From positions 1-14,381 of the forward strand of contig JALWEW010000043.1 of NCBI GenBank assembly GCA_027039295.1: a stretch of DNA of 14,381 nt, read 5' to 3'. Each line of letters begins with the position of its first letter. The first letter of the stretch is position 1. Position numbers and translations under genes: made by a program. The DNA comes from Acidilobaceae archaeon. Lineage in GTDB: Archaea > Thermoproteota > Thermoprotei_A > Sulfolobales > Acidilobaceae. The notes under the pieces were generated by a model that saw nothing but the letters and a program-made list of their open reading frames with translations, made no database searches and had not been told where the DNA came from. Shown here piece after piece: positions 1-7,046 of this stretch.

Positions 1-1026
1 AGCGCTCGACGCTACCACCAGCCTCACGGAGGGGGAGTGGGCCCTCTCCAGGGCCTCGCGGGGCTCGACGTGCCTCCTCCCCAGGATCTCGGCGACCCCG
101 TAGCCCGCGAGCCTCTCGGCTATGATCCTAGCTATGACTATCCTGTCAACGAAGACTATCGCCTTTTCGAACCCCTCATGGCTCTCCAGGGCCTGCCTGA
201 GGGCCCCCAGCTTGTGTGCATCCCTTACGCTGGGGTCGCGGATGAGGCCCCCAAGGCCCTCGAGGAGGCTGTGGAGCCTCCGGCTCCTCCCCACGCTCTC
301 CCTTAGAGCCGCAGCCCCGTCTCGGACGTACCAGCGGATAGCGTTGCCTAGGAGCATTCTATCCCTCCCCTCAGCCTGGTCCCAGAGCCTCTCCAGCTCC
401 TCGTAGAGCCTCCACTCGGCCTCGTTGAGGGGGCTCTCATAGATCTCGGCGGCCCAGGCTGGTATGTAGCGGGAGAGCGAGGGGTGACTCCAGGGCCAGC
501 ACCTAACCTCCCCGATGCCCTCCTCTATCTCCCTCCTCCTGGAGGGGGGCACGAGCGCAGTCAGGCCCAGGCGATACTTGAAGTCGTAGTTGGAGACGAC
601 GAACCTGTACGGGTCCTGGCCCACCGTGTGGTGGCACTCGTCGACCACGAGGGCTTCGAAGCCTGCCTCGAGGAAGCGGCTCCACTCAGCCACAACGATC
701 TCCGGCGTAGCCACGACAACTGGGGCTCTCCAGGCCCTCTCACGGGCCCCCCGGGGCATGCTCCCATGGAGGGGCCTCGCGGGCAGCCCCAGCTTCCCGG
801 CTAGGTAGGAGGCGGTCTGCTCCACGAGGAACCTCGTGGGCTCCAGGACCAGGATCCTGCGGGCCCTCCCAGTCTTGAGTAGCGCCTCTATCCAGAGGCC
901 GGCCACCAGCGTCTTCCCGGTGCCGGTTGGCATGCAGACTACTGCGCGGCCCCTCTCAAGGGCCCACCTGTAGGCCTCTACCTGGTAGTCCCTGGGCCTC
1001 ACACGGGCTCTAGGGGCGCGGCTCAA
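1..1026 (-). CDS. SF2 DEAD/DEAH-type helicase, C-terminus cut by window edge
   Basis: I translated the minus strand from TTG at 1026 and got 342 open codons to the left edge. Helicase motifs appear in order: a Q-type RDYQ near residue 12-15, Walker A MPTGTGKT at 32-39, motif Ia PTRFLVEQT near 63-71, TPE near 107, Walker B VDECHH at 128-133, a motif III equivalent GLTAL at 154-158, and the second RecA domain with KAIVFVD near 288 and RLVVAS near 335. Motif VI would lie beyond the edge. The DECH box and layout fit the COG1061-type (SSL2/XPB-related) archaeal helicases, so ATP-driven remodelling of nucleic acid is likely; the substrate is unknown. Motif III has Leu where TAT/TAS is usual. The TTG start is chosen because GGTGA (1035-1031) sits just upstream, 10 bp after the stop of the preceding gene, so the two are probably co-transcribed. 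The family is firm; the exact role is not. Confidence 0.88.
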   Translation of the reverse strand, partial: MSRAPRARVRPRDYQVEAYRWALERGRAVVCMPTGTGKTLVAGLWIEALLKTGRARRILVLEPTRFLVEQTASYLAGKLGLPARPLHGSMPRGARERAWRAPVVVATPEIVVAEWSRFLEAGFEALVVDECHHTVGQDPYRFVVSNYDFKYRLGLTALVPPSRRREIEEGIGEVRCWPWSHPSLSRYIPAWAAEIYESPLNEAEWRLYEELERLWDQAEGRDRMLLGNAIRWYVRDGAAALRESVGRSRRLHSLLEGLGGLIRDPSVRDAHKLGALRQALESHEGFEKAIVFVDRIVIARIIAERLAGYGVAEILGRRHVEPREALERAHSPSVRLVVASSA

Positions 1027-1036
1027 GGCCTCACCG

Positions 1037-1915
1037 CTAGAGGTGCTCCACCGCCTCCCTCATTATGGCGGCGTAGAGCTGTATGGTGTCCTTGTACTTG
1101 GTCGCCGGGACCCCGGTGTAGATGACGTGCATCCGTAGCTCGAGGCCCCTAGCCCTGACCCTCCTGACCATGAATTCCGCGAGGGCCTTAGCGAGAGGCT
1201 CGAGGTCTGGGTAGCCCTTGCCCAGGGGCACTCTCTTCTTCAGGATCCTCGAGCCGAGGGCGAAGCCTATCACCTGGGAGAACCTCAGGCTCAGGAACCT
1301 CTCGCTGAGGCCCAGCGCCTTCTCGAGCACGCCCATCCAGTACTCCTTCGTAGCCATCCTGTTGGCGGCCTCGAAGTCCCCCGTCTCCGAGGCGCCCGTC
1401 TCGAGCATCCACACGTTCTCCAGCTGCACGGAGACTATGAGCTTATCGCCGCCCACCATCTCCCTAAGCGCCTTCACCTCGTCCCAGAGGCCGAGCATCC
1501 TCTTGGTATAGGGGACCTCCACGCTGACAATCATGGGGGAGGCCTCGGCTGCGAGCTTCCTCAGGAACTCCCCGGCTAGCTCTATGTCCCTATGGTCCAT
1601 GTAGGCTCTCCAGCCGAGGTGGAGGTTGAATATCTCGGCCCCCGCGAGCTTCGCCTTCCTAGCAGCGGCAAGGAGGGCCCTCCACGACCTCTCCATCACA
1701 TCCCTGTCCCGGCTCACCACGTTATAGTAGGGGGCGTGGGCTGTGACGGTCGTGAAGGCCTCTCGGGCGAACTCGGCGTACCTCCTAAAGTAATCCTCGT
1801 CCCTGCTCCTCCTAGAGAACTCGTAGGGCGGCACCTCCGTGAGCTTCATACCCAGCGTAGCGGCGGCCGAGAGCTTGCTGAGGGCATTATAGGTCCCCCA
1901 GTCGAAGAGTATCAC
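1037..1915 (-). CDS. Endonuclease IV / xylose-isomerase-like TIM-barrel protein with degenerate metal site
   Basis: A 292-aa protein starting with GTG at 1915, preceded by a GGGGGTGGAG ribosome-binding site. The fold call rests on AP-endonuclease-2-family hallmarks in order: TAHAPYY (His60), FNLHLGW (His99), SVEVPY (Glu133), and GSR...PLGKG near 221-234, which matches the GSR-DRH-NIGEG region of endonuclease IV. EndoIV uses nine metal ligands. Here the first three survive, but the later ones seem lost: the Asp-x-x-His strand reads SVQLENVWM (162-170), the next His strand reads SLRFSQ, and the Asp-x-His position reads K-x-R near 226-228. A normal trinuclear Zn AP endonuclease is therefore doubtful. 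It may bind DNA or another ligand, or use fewer metals. It leads an operon with the downstream helicase, which hints at nucleic-acid work. The superfamily is likely; the function is inferred and uncertain. Confidence 0.78.
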   Translation of the reverse strand: MILFDWGTYNALSKLSAAATLGMKLTEVPPYEFSRRSRDEDYFRRYAEFAREAFTTVTAHAPYYNVVSRDRDVMERSWRALLAAARKAKLAGAEIFNLHLGWRAYMDHRDIELAGEFLRKLAAEASPMIVSVEVPYTKRMLGLWDEVKALREMVGGDKLIVSVQLENVWMLETGASETGDFEAANRMATKEYWMGVLEKALGLSERFLSLRFSQVIGFALGSRILKKRVPLGKGYPDLEPLAKALAEFMVRRVRARGLELRMHVIYTGVPATKYKDTIQLYAAIMREAVEHL

Positions 1916-1950
1916 AGCAACTCCACCCCCAACAAGGACTCGGGCTCCGC

Positions 1951-1980
1951 ACTATAATCGGGCCGCCCCCCTAATATAGA
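1951..1980 (-). promoter_or_regulatory. Candidate promoter for the TIM-barrel/helicase operon
   Basis: On the minus strand two TATA-like boxes lie upstream of the GTG start at 1915: ATTATAGT (about 1959-1952) and CTATATTAG (about 1980-1972). The nearer one would give a transcript start around 1930 with a short leader that contains the ribosome-binding site. This is pattern-based only. Confidence 0.4.
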
Positions 1981-2017
1981 CTCACAGCCATACGACACAC
2001 GTCCATATTAACCCCTA

Positions 2018-2029
2018 AGGGGGCCCCCT
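2018..2029. repeat. Perfect 12-bp palindrome AGGGGGCCCCCT
   Basis: A perfect GC palindrome just upstream of the small membrane-protein gene, followed by two more palindromic stretches: CGAGTCAGACTCG at 2040-2052 and ATTCGAAT at 2063-2070. It could form a hairpin or bind a dimeric protein. It lies between divergent transcription units. Confidence 0.6.
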
Positions 2030-2068
2030 GAAGTGGATGCGAGTCAGACTCGAACCGGAGATATTCGA

Positions 2069-2569
2069 ATGGGTACTCTCGCGAAGATATTCGTCTTGCT
2101 CATAGTGATCCTAGCTCTGGGCTACGTAGCCCAGCAGAAGGGCCTCATAGACATCAAGGGCAACTTCACCATAACGAAGACCACAGGCACAGGCACTAGC
2201 AGCGTTGTCTGGACGAACGGTAACTTCAGCACCGCGGCAAGCGACCCCCAGAGCCACTACAAGGAGCACGTCAGCCTAGACGTCTACATATTCAACTCCT
2301 TCAAACTCAAGAACGGCGCTACAGCCTACGACGCCTACCTAGGCACGCCAGCACAGCTCCAGCAGGACCCCTACAACACCGCCAAGAGGATCCTGCTCAC
2401 CTACCCCAACTCGACCATAACCAGTGAGGGGTGCTACCACATCACAGGCTACATAGCCGGGCAGGCAACAGTAACCACCATGGACGGAACCGAGGTGCAC
2501 CCGGCCTACATTAGGGCCGACACTATCTCACCCGTAGACGCTGCCGCAGGCTGCTCCCCCAAGCCCTAA
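2069..2569 (+). CDS. Small membrane-anchored extracytoplasmic protein, family not recognised
   Basis: A 166-aa protein if started at ATG 2069, which has CGGAG 8 bases upstream. The frame also opens at GTG 2033, but that start lacks a good ribosome-binding site and would put a 12-residue polar tail before the membrane segment. Residues about 6-21 (KIFVLLIVILALGYVA) form one hydrophobic helix, an uncleaved anchor or signal. The rest is polar, Thr/Ser/Tyr-rich and probably beta-rich, with N-glycosylation sequons at about N32, N52 and N114 and two Cys (about 122 and 162) that could pair outside the cell. The stretch from Gly121 to Val156 (beginning GCYHITGYIAGQ) resembles a strand-rich OB-like barrel, but this is weak. 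Its stop codon overlaps the stop of the convergent propeller gene. It probably works at the cell surface; no enzymatic motif is seen. Confidence 0.72.
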   Translation: MGTLAKIFVLLIVILALGYVAQQKGLIDIKGNFTITKTTGTGTSSVVWTNGNFSTAASDPQSHYKEHVSLDVYIFNSFKLKNGATAYDAYLGTPAQLQQDPYNTAKRILLTYPNSTITSEGCYHITGYIAGQATVTTMDGTEVHPAYIRADTISPVDAAAGCSPKP

Positions 2570-4338
2570 ACAGCCCTCCTTACCCCCACAGCCCTTTTTC
2601 TAGTAATATAGAGAACGAGGACGGCCGCAGCACCTGCACCCAGTACCAGGGATGGCTCCGGCACGGGCTGCAGGAGAGGCGACGGCGGCACCAAGCTATC
2701 AGAGGCGTTGAGCGCCACAATTATGCCCTCACTTTCCCCTCCAGGCGTAGCGTATCCCGTAGCTCCGGCCTTCGAGGTCCCACTAGCAGTATAGGCGCCG
2801 CTATGGCCATCAACAACTAGCCTATCCGGCGGGGACTCTATTATTGAGAGGTTACCAGCTTCTACTCTCCTCGACTCTATATTCCTGCTTCCGAGGTAGA
2901 TACAACTGGGTAGCTTTACCGCAGCCCCCCCACCATGGCTCGGGGGAGCCTCCTCAATCTCCTGGGAGCACCCTCTTCCAATAGTCGGGGCAGGCGGGAA
3001 GCTGGAGTACCGGGAGTAGCTTAGGCTTGAGGACAGGGCGCTGGTGACATTATAGTAGGCGATATAGGCATCGTCGTTATCGGCTTCTCCTACCCAGTAG
3101 GTATAGCCGCTGGCATCTATGCCGACGGCTAGAGCGCCGGTGGAGTAACTGCCGCTCTCATCACCCGCTAGCACGGCGTCTCTGAGTTTCTGGTTGGAGT
3201 CGAATACTAGAACCAGCGAGTTAAAGACGCTGGATGACAAACCTGTGCCGTAGGTGTTATCCGTGTAGCCGCCTACTATAAAACCCCCGTCGCTGGCAAC
3301 GCGGATGCTCCTAAAGTTCTCGTAGTAGGATGTGCTGAGGTTTATCCTCCAGAGCACATTTAGGCCCGTGTCAAGCATCACTACAGCCCCAGCGGTAGTG
3401 GGGTCGCTGCTAGAGGGATTGTCGTCCGTGTAGGTGAAGGCGAGCAGCACGCCGCCCGAGTACGAGTCTATGCCGACAGGCTCATCGCTGTACCGTAACA
3501 TGTAGCCTTCACTATTGTACAATGCTATGTTAATGCTAGCCATCACATCAAGGCTAGCGGGGTCGAGCTTCGTCAGATGGAGGTACAGGGGATAGTTATT
3601 ATCCGAAGAGGAGCTATAGTAGTATACCGTGGCGGGCACGTAGAGGTAGCCGTCAGGGCCCATGGCGCAGTCCCAGGCGCTGGCGTTTGCGTACTCATCA
3701 TTTACCATGATATAATAGAATACTGCATTGACTAGGTCGAGGCTACTATTGAAGGCGGCTATAAAAATCTCGTGCAGGCCGCTACTCCAGTTAATGAATC
3801 TACCGGCTACATACACGTTGCCGTTAGCGTCCACGTACCCACCGTACAAGTATAGATCCCCCACTATGCTATCTGAGCTATCTGAGGAAGCGGTCACGTT
3901 CAGCACCACATAGCCCTCGACCTGCGAGAGATTATCCGGGTTCAGCTTTACTATGATTCCAGCATAATTAATGCCCGCAACATAACCAATCAAGTAGACG
4001 CCATCGCCGCCCAGCTCTACGTCATTTATTACCACATCGAGGTCTCCATAGTAGTACCCCGCGCTGTCTAGGAGATTACCACTAGAGCTGTATTCGAACA
4101 CGGCGACCCGCTGTTGATAATTCACTACGTACTGTCCGACAACATAGAGGTAAGGATACGAGGGGTTAGTAGCAATCTCCTCAAGATAATTAATGGTATG
4201 CTGCAGATACACGGGCCTATCATGCCACCTAGGCGTATAGCTTGTTTGAGCTAAAACGGTCGCCGCGTGAAAGGTAGCCATGACCACTAGGATAGCGACC
4301 AGCAGCGATCCTAGTCTATCCTTAGTGAGTGTAGGCAT
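2566..4338 (-). CDS. Secreted cell-surface protein, predicted seven-bladed beta-propeller with PEP-CTERM-like C-terminal anchor
   Basis: About 590 aa from ATG 4338, with GGGGAG 7-8 bases upstream; an in-frame TTG directly before it is less likely. A signal peptide (hydrophobic about 11-30) ends in VLA before QTS. A short motif of the form G-x-hydrophobic-hydrophobic-G-x recurs at about residues 65, 116, 177, 233, 297, 353 and 413 (for example GNVYVAGRF, GYLYVPATV, GGFIVGGYTD, GYTYWVGEAD). The seven copies are about 50-65 residues apart, as in SBBP/delta-60-type beta-propellers. A linker rich in Pro, Gly and Ser follows (about 448-560). The tail is PVPEPS, then a 16-18-residue hydrophobic helix, then a basic RKR cluster, matching the tripartite PEP-CTERM/archaeosortase pattern. 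About eight N-X-S/T sequons suggest a heavily N-glycosylated exported protein. The ligand is unknown. It may be a surface adhesin or an S-layer-associated protein. Confidence 0.85.
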   Translation of the reverse strand: MPTLTKDRLGSLLVAILVVMATFHAATVLAQTSYTPRWHDRPVYLQHTINYLEEIATNPSYPYLYVVGQYVVNYQQRVAVFEYSSSGNLLDSAGYYYGDLDVVINDVELGGDGVYLIGYVAGINYAGIIVKLNPDNLSQVEGYVVLNVTASSDSSDSIVGDLYLYGGYVDANGNVYVAGRFINWSSGLHEIFIAAFNSSLDLVNAVFYYIMVNDEYANASAWDCAMGPDGYLYVPATVYYYSSSSDNNYPLYLHLTKLDPASLDVMASINIALYNSEGYMLRYSDEPVGIDSYSGGVLLAFTYTDDNPSSSDPTTAGAVVMLDTGLNVLWRINLSTSYYENFRSIRVASDGGFIVGGYTDNTYGTGLSSSVFNSLVLVFDSNQKLRDAVLAGDESGSYSTGALAVGIDASGYTYWVGEADNDDAYIAYYNVTSALSSSLSYSRYSSFPPAPTIGRGCSQEIEEAPPSHGGGAAVKLPSCIYLGSRNIESRRVEAGNLSIIESPPDRLVVDGHSGAYTASGTSKAGATGYATPGGESEGIIVALNASDSLVPPSPLLQPVPEPSLVLGAGAAAVLVLYITRKRAVGVRRAV

Positions 4339-4723
4339 CAATTAGCTCCCCACACACCGAGACTTCTCTAACCCCTCGTAACCATCTTATGGACAAAGGT
4401 TAAAAGAGTATCATCCAATGACCGGTTGCTCTCCAAGTTGCATAACTGCCCTATATTATTTTTATTAAATTAATTTGGCGTAGCCGCGTAGAACTCGAGT
4501 GCTCAACCAAGCCTTAAGGCACGGACACCATGAGGCAAGCCTAGTCGCCTAGGGCGTACTTCTCACCTCTTCCTAGGTATCCTACTTGGGAAGGCTCTGC
4601 AGGCGGGAACTCCACCTGTGGAAGAGTGTTATGCCTAATAATAGAGTGCCTAGCTCTCCGGAATGATGTGTTTTCCGCGTCGTTCCCGGCATACTATAGT
4701 GCCAGAGATATCACCTTTAATCC
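4339..4723. other. Divergent intergenic region between surface protein and membrane glycosyltransferase-like gene
   Basis: About 385 bases without a convincing gene. It holds an AT-rich tract at 4452-4476 (core TATTATTTTTATTAAAT), a minus-strand TTTTAA-like box near 4400-4406 for the surface protein, a perfect palindrome GCCTTAAGGC at 4511-4520, several CCTAG-containing motifs at about 4538-4576, and a plus-strand TATA-like ACTATAGT at 4692-4699. I see no tRNA or clear C/D-box RNA; an ATGATG at 4664-4669 has no matching D box that I can find. Confidence 0.6.
4692..4699 (+). promoter_or_regulatory. TATA-like box of the membrane glycosyltransferase-like gene
   Basis: ACTATAGT is centred about 28 bases before the TTG at 4724. 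This is the spacing of a crenarchaeal promoter driving a leaderless transcript, and no ribosome-binding site is visible before 4724. Confidence 0.45.
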
Positions 4724-6799
4724 TTGTTGAGTCATCGAGCTACACTGCCTCGGGGAAGGTTGTTGATAATTAACAGGCGGCTGGTGAGATTTAGAATAGC
4801 TTTTGTAGTCCTAGGCCTGCTCCTCTATCTCTATGGTTTCCGCTTAGATAGTGCAAAAGCCTTTACCGGGTACCTGGACTTCATATTCTGGCTATCAACA
4901 CTACTAATACTATGTGGAGCATTAATGGACCTACGCCTACATAGGGGCTACGATATAGCGTCAACATTAATGCTAGAGGTGTTTGGCCTAATCTTAGCCC
5001 TCTTCGGGAGACTGGCAATAACCATATATTTAGAGTACCTACACAGGCTCTTTGCTCCTCCTACGTGCTTGCCATACTACGTCTCTTGCTATCTCAGTGT
5101 TATGAAACTTTCTACTTTTATATTTAGTGGAGGTTTGCTCGTCCTTGTATCCCAAGCGATAAGTTATGTAAAGGGTCCGATAGAAATCGGCAAAAGCGTT
5201 AGCTACAAGTATCTATGGGAGACGCTAAGGGCTACTTTCGTAGCTGGGCTCAGAGCCTTTATTAGCAAACACTACTTAGCCGTGGCTTTCGCTATAGCGT
5301 TTATCCTCAGGCTCCTCCCAGAGCTATATAGCTGGCCGCTTCCTATAGGCTGGGACACACTAGCTTACATTGCTTACCTCAAGGATTACGCTATGACTCT
5401 AAACCCGTTCAGAGCCTACATCTGGATGGGAAGTCCTAGGAATATCCCCCCGCTAATGGCAATACTGCTCACGCCTCTAGTGAGAGTCGTTGACCCCATG
5501 TACTTGATGAAGCTTTGGGAACCCCTAATGCTAGGTTTCGTAGCAACGCTCTCAGCCGCCTACACAAGGCATGCACTCAAGGCCTCTAAAGAGATAGCCT
5601 TCCTAGCAGGGATAGCCACCTCCATAAACATTGTAGTAATAGGCTCAACTGTGCAGTGGAGCAGGCACATGCTAGGCCTCGTAATGCTACTTGCCTTCCT
5701 CCTCCTGTCAGCTAAGAACTCGCCGATAGGATCCTTCCTAGCCTTAATTGCCATGTCGATGGCATACGAGCCCACGGCGGCGCTCGCGGCAATTCTATCA
5801 ATCTATGAGACATACAAGTATACGAGGATGAGGGCTCGCAAGGCCGCGTATTTCATGCTGGCAGCTCTGCTCGTCTCGGCGTTCCTGCTCCTCTGGTATA
5901 CGGGCTTTCATCCAGTTCACCCTAGCGCAACGACGGGAATCACACTGGCAGGGACAGGCTCATTCTCATGGGTGTCCTCCGTAAACTTTGTCATAGGCTG
6001 GACCCTCATGTTTCTCATGGCCTTGCTTCCGGCGGCTAAACCCCTTAAGGAGCACGCTAATCCAGAATACAATATTACGGTCACCCTACTTCTCCTAGCC
6101 TTTATATCACCCTTTCTCTGCCCTATTCTCGCGGTACAGTTCCCGCATAGAGCGGTCCCTATACTCTTCACGCTTTTAATGCCGGCGGCGGTTGTAGGAT
6201 TATTAAAATACTCCAGGCTCTCATTATCATTATTTCTCCTCGTAACAGTGGGCCTTGGCTCAGTATATACATTATCCCCCGAGGGAGCCAGCTACTTGGA
6301 TACTGTGAAAGCAGTCAACTCTAAGGCCTTCCCGTGCTGTGGCCTCTCGGGCTTCCCCTGGAGCCTGCGTCCATCAGTGAGCTTACAGTACTTGGAGTGC
6401 GTTAGAAATATCTCAGAAGTACTTGCGAGAAACGAGACGGTTATAGTGGACAGTTTGATGCTAAACAACGCGCTCCACATATTCATAAGGGATCCTAAGA
6501 ATATACACCCTGCAGGCCTCAAGGTGGATCCAAATCAGCTATCCAATATTATAGCAGACATGTTTAATGGTGACCCCAAGCTTAAGGGCGTGTATGTTGT
6601 AACATCATTTAATTATACTGAAATAAATATATCGCTTACTGCTGTATTGAGGAACTTAACTCTAAACGGTATTGTCTCGGTAAAAAACGTTACCAAATAT
6701 TGCTGGTTCAACGTATTTTATATTACAAAAAGTGTTCGGGCAAACGCATCTAACAGAGGGGCGACTGACAGCACACACCCGCTCCGCAAGCGTGCATGA
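4724..6799 (+). CDS. Multi-pass membrane protein, GT-C-type glycosyltransferase-like
   Basis: Up to 691 aa. The start is uncertain. TTG 4724 suits a leaderless transcript from the TATA-like box; a GGGGAAGG lies directly before alternative TTGs at 4760/4763. Residues about 24-150 hold roughly four hydrophobic helices, then 183-515 hold eight or more. The first outer loop of the second part carries LPIGWDTLAYIAYLKD (about 206-221), an acidic loop motif like that of archaeal GT-C proteins (PMT/ArnT/AglB-like), which transfer sugars from lipid-phosphate carriers outside the membrane. The C-terminal part (about 520-680) looks soluble and carries seven N-X-S/T sequons (about N562, 570, 630, 635, 644, 655, 674). 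It lies divergent to a sequon-rich surface protein, suggesting a role in surface glycan assembly. Codons are visibly more A/T-rich than in flanking genes. The GT-C assignment is an inference from topology and one motif. Confidence 0.75.
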   Translation: MLSHRATLPRGRLLIINRRLVRFRIAFVVLGLLLYLYGFRLDSAKAFTGYLDFIFWLSTLLILCGALMDLRLHRGYDIASTLMLEVFGLILALFGRLAITIYLEYLHRLFAPPTCLPYYVSCYLSVMKLSTFIFSGGLLVLVSQAISYVKGPIEIGKSVSYKYLWETLRATFVAGLRAFISKHYLAVAFAIAFILRLLPELYSWPLPIGWDTLAYIAYLKDYAMTLNPFRAYIWMGSPRNIPPLMAILLTPLVRVVDPMYLMKLWEPLMLGFVATLSAAYTRHALKASKEIAFLAGIATSINIVVIGSTVQWSRHMLGLVMLLAFLLLSAKNSPIGSFLALIAMSMAYEPTAALAAILSIYETYKYTRMRARKAAYFMLAALLVSAFLLLWYTGFHPVHPSATTGITLAGTGSFSWVSSVNFVIGWTLMFLMALLPAAKPLKEHANPEYNITVTLLLLAFISPFLCPILAVQFPHRAVPILFTLLMPAAVVGLLKYSRLSLSLFLLVTVGLGSVYTLSPEGASYLDTVKAVNSKAFPCCGLSGFPWSLRPSVSLQYLECVRNISEVLARNETVIVDSLMLNNALHIFIRDPKNIHPAGLKVDPNQLSNIIADMFNGDPKLKGVYVVTSFNYTEINISLTAVLRNLTLNGIVSVKNVTKYCWFNVFYITKSVRANASNRGATDSTHPLRKRA

Positions 6800-6855
6800 T
6801 AGGTACATTAGACACTACAGGCTCTAGGTGGCGCTTGATTAATTATTTTAGGAGT

Positions 6856-6934
6856 TGGTGCGGCGGCCGGGATTTGAACCCGGGACCTCCGGCTTGGCAG
6901 GCCGGCGTCCTAGTCCAGGCTAGACGACCGCCGC
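6856..6934 (-). tRNA. tRNA-Gly(GCC): tRNA-Gly (anticodon GCC) with encoded CCA
   Basis: Read on the minus strand from 6934, the cloverleaf closes fully. The acceptor GCGGCGG pairs with CCGCCGC, the D stem GTCT with GGAC across an 11-base loop containing GG, and the anticodon stem CCGGC with GCCGG around loop CTGCCAA, so the anticodon is GCC. A five-base variable region follows, then the T stem CCGGG/CCCGG around TTCAAAT, discriminator A at 6859, and CCA encoded at 6858-6856. There is no intron. The all-GC stems fit a hyperthermophile. It decodes GGC/GGU. Confidence 0.97.
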
Positions 6935-6966
6935 CCTCCCATTGGGGCTGGCTATGGGGGCGGCGG

Positions 6967-6980
6967 TTTATAACGCTTTC
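6967..6980 (-). promoter_or_regulatory. TATA/BRE promoter of tRNA-Gly
   Basis: On the minus strand GAAAGCG (BRE-like) is followed by TTATAAA (6973-6967), about 36 bases before the tRNA 5' end. That places transcription start roughly 10 bases ahead of the mature tRNA. Confidence 0.7.
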
Positions 6981-7003
6981 AACGGCCAGGCGTGGCCCAC
7001 GCA

Positions 7004-7010
7004 TTTATAC
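7004..7010 (+). promoter_or_regulatory. TATA box of the malic enzyme operon
   Basis: GCATTTATACGC is centred about 40 bases before the GTG at 7047. It predicts a start near 7032 and a leader of about 15 bases. It sits about 35 bases from the divergent tRNA promoter. Confidence 0.55.
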
Positions 7011-7046
7011 GCCTAGGGTCGATGGTGGTTACGGCTCTAGTCTAGG

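Noticed and set aside
484..808. Plus-strand open frames over the helicase gene
   Set aside because: They are complements of conserved helicase motifs on the minus strand, and their composition is Pro/Gly/Arg-rich filler.
2034..2061. Minus-strand tRNA 3'-end-like fragment (GGTTCGAGTC)
   Set aside because: The T-loop sequence matches, but only three of five T-stem pairs form, the acceptor and CCA are out of register, and it does not match the tRNA-Gly in this window. Probably chance.
4661..4670. C/D-box small RNA suggested by ATGATG
   Set aside because: The C box is imperfect, and no D box or guide arrangement is visible within a suitable distance.
4724..6799. Archaeosortase identity for the multi-pass membrane protein
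   Set aside because: A PEP-like tail on the neighbour raised this, but I see no convincing Cys/Arg/His active-site arrangement, and the length, loop motif and soluble tail fit a GT-C layout better.
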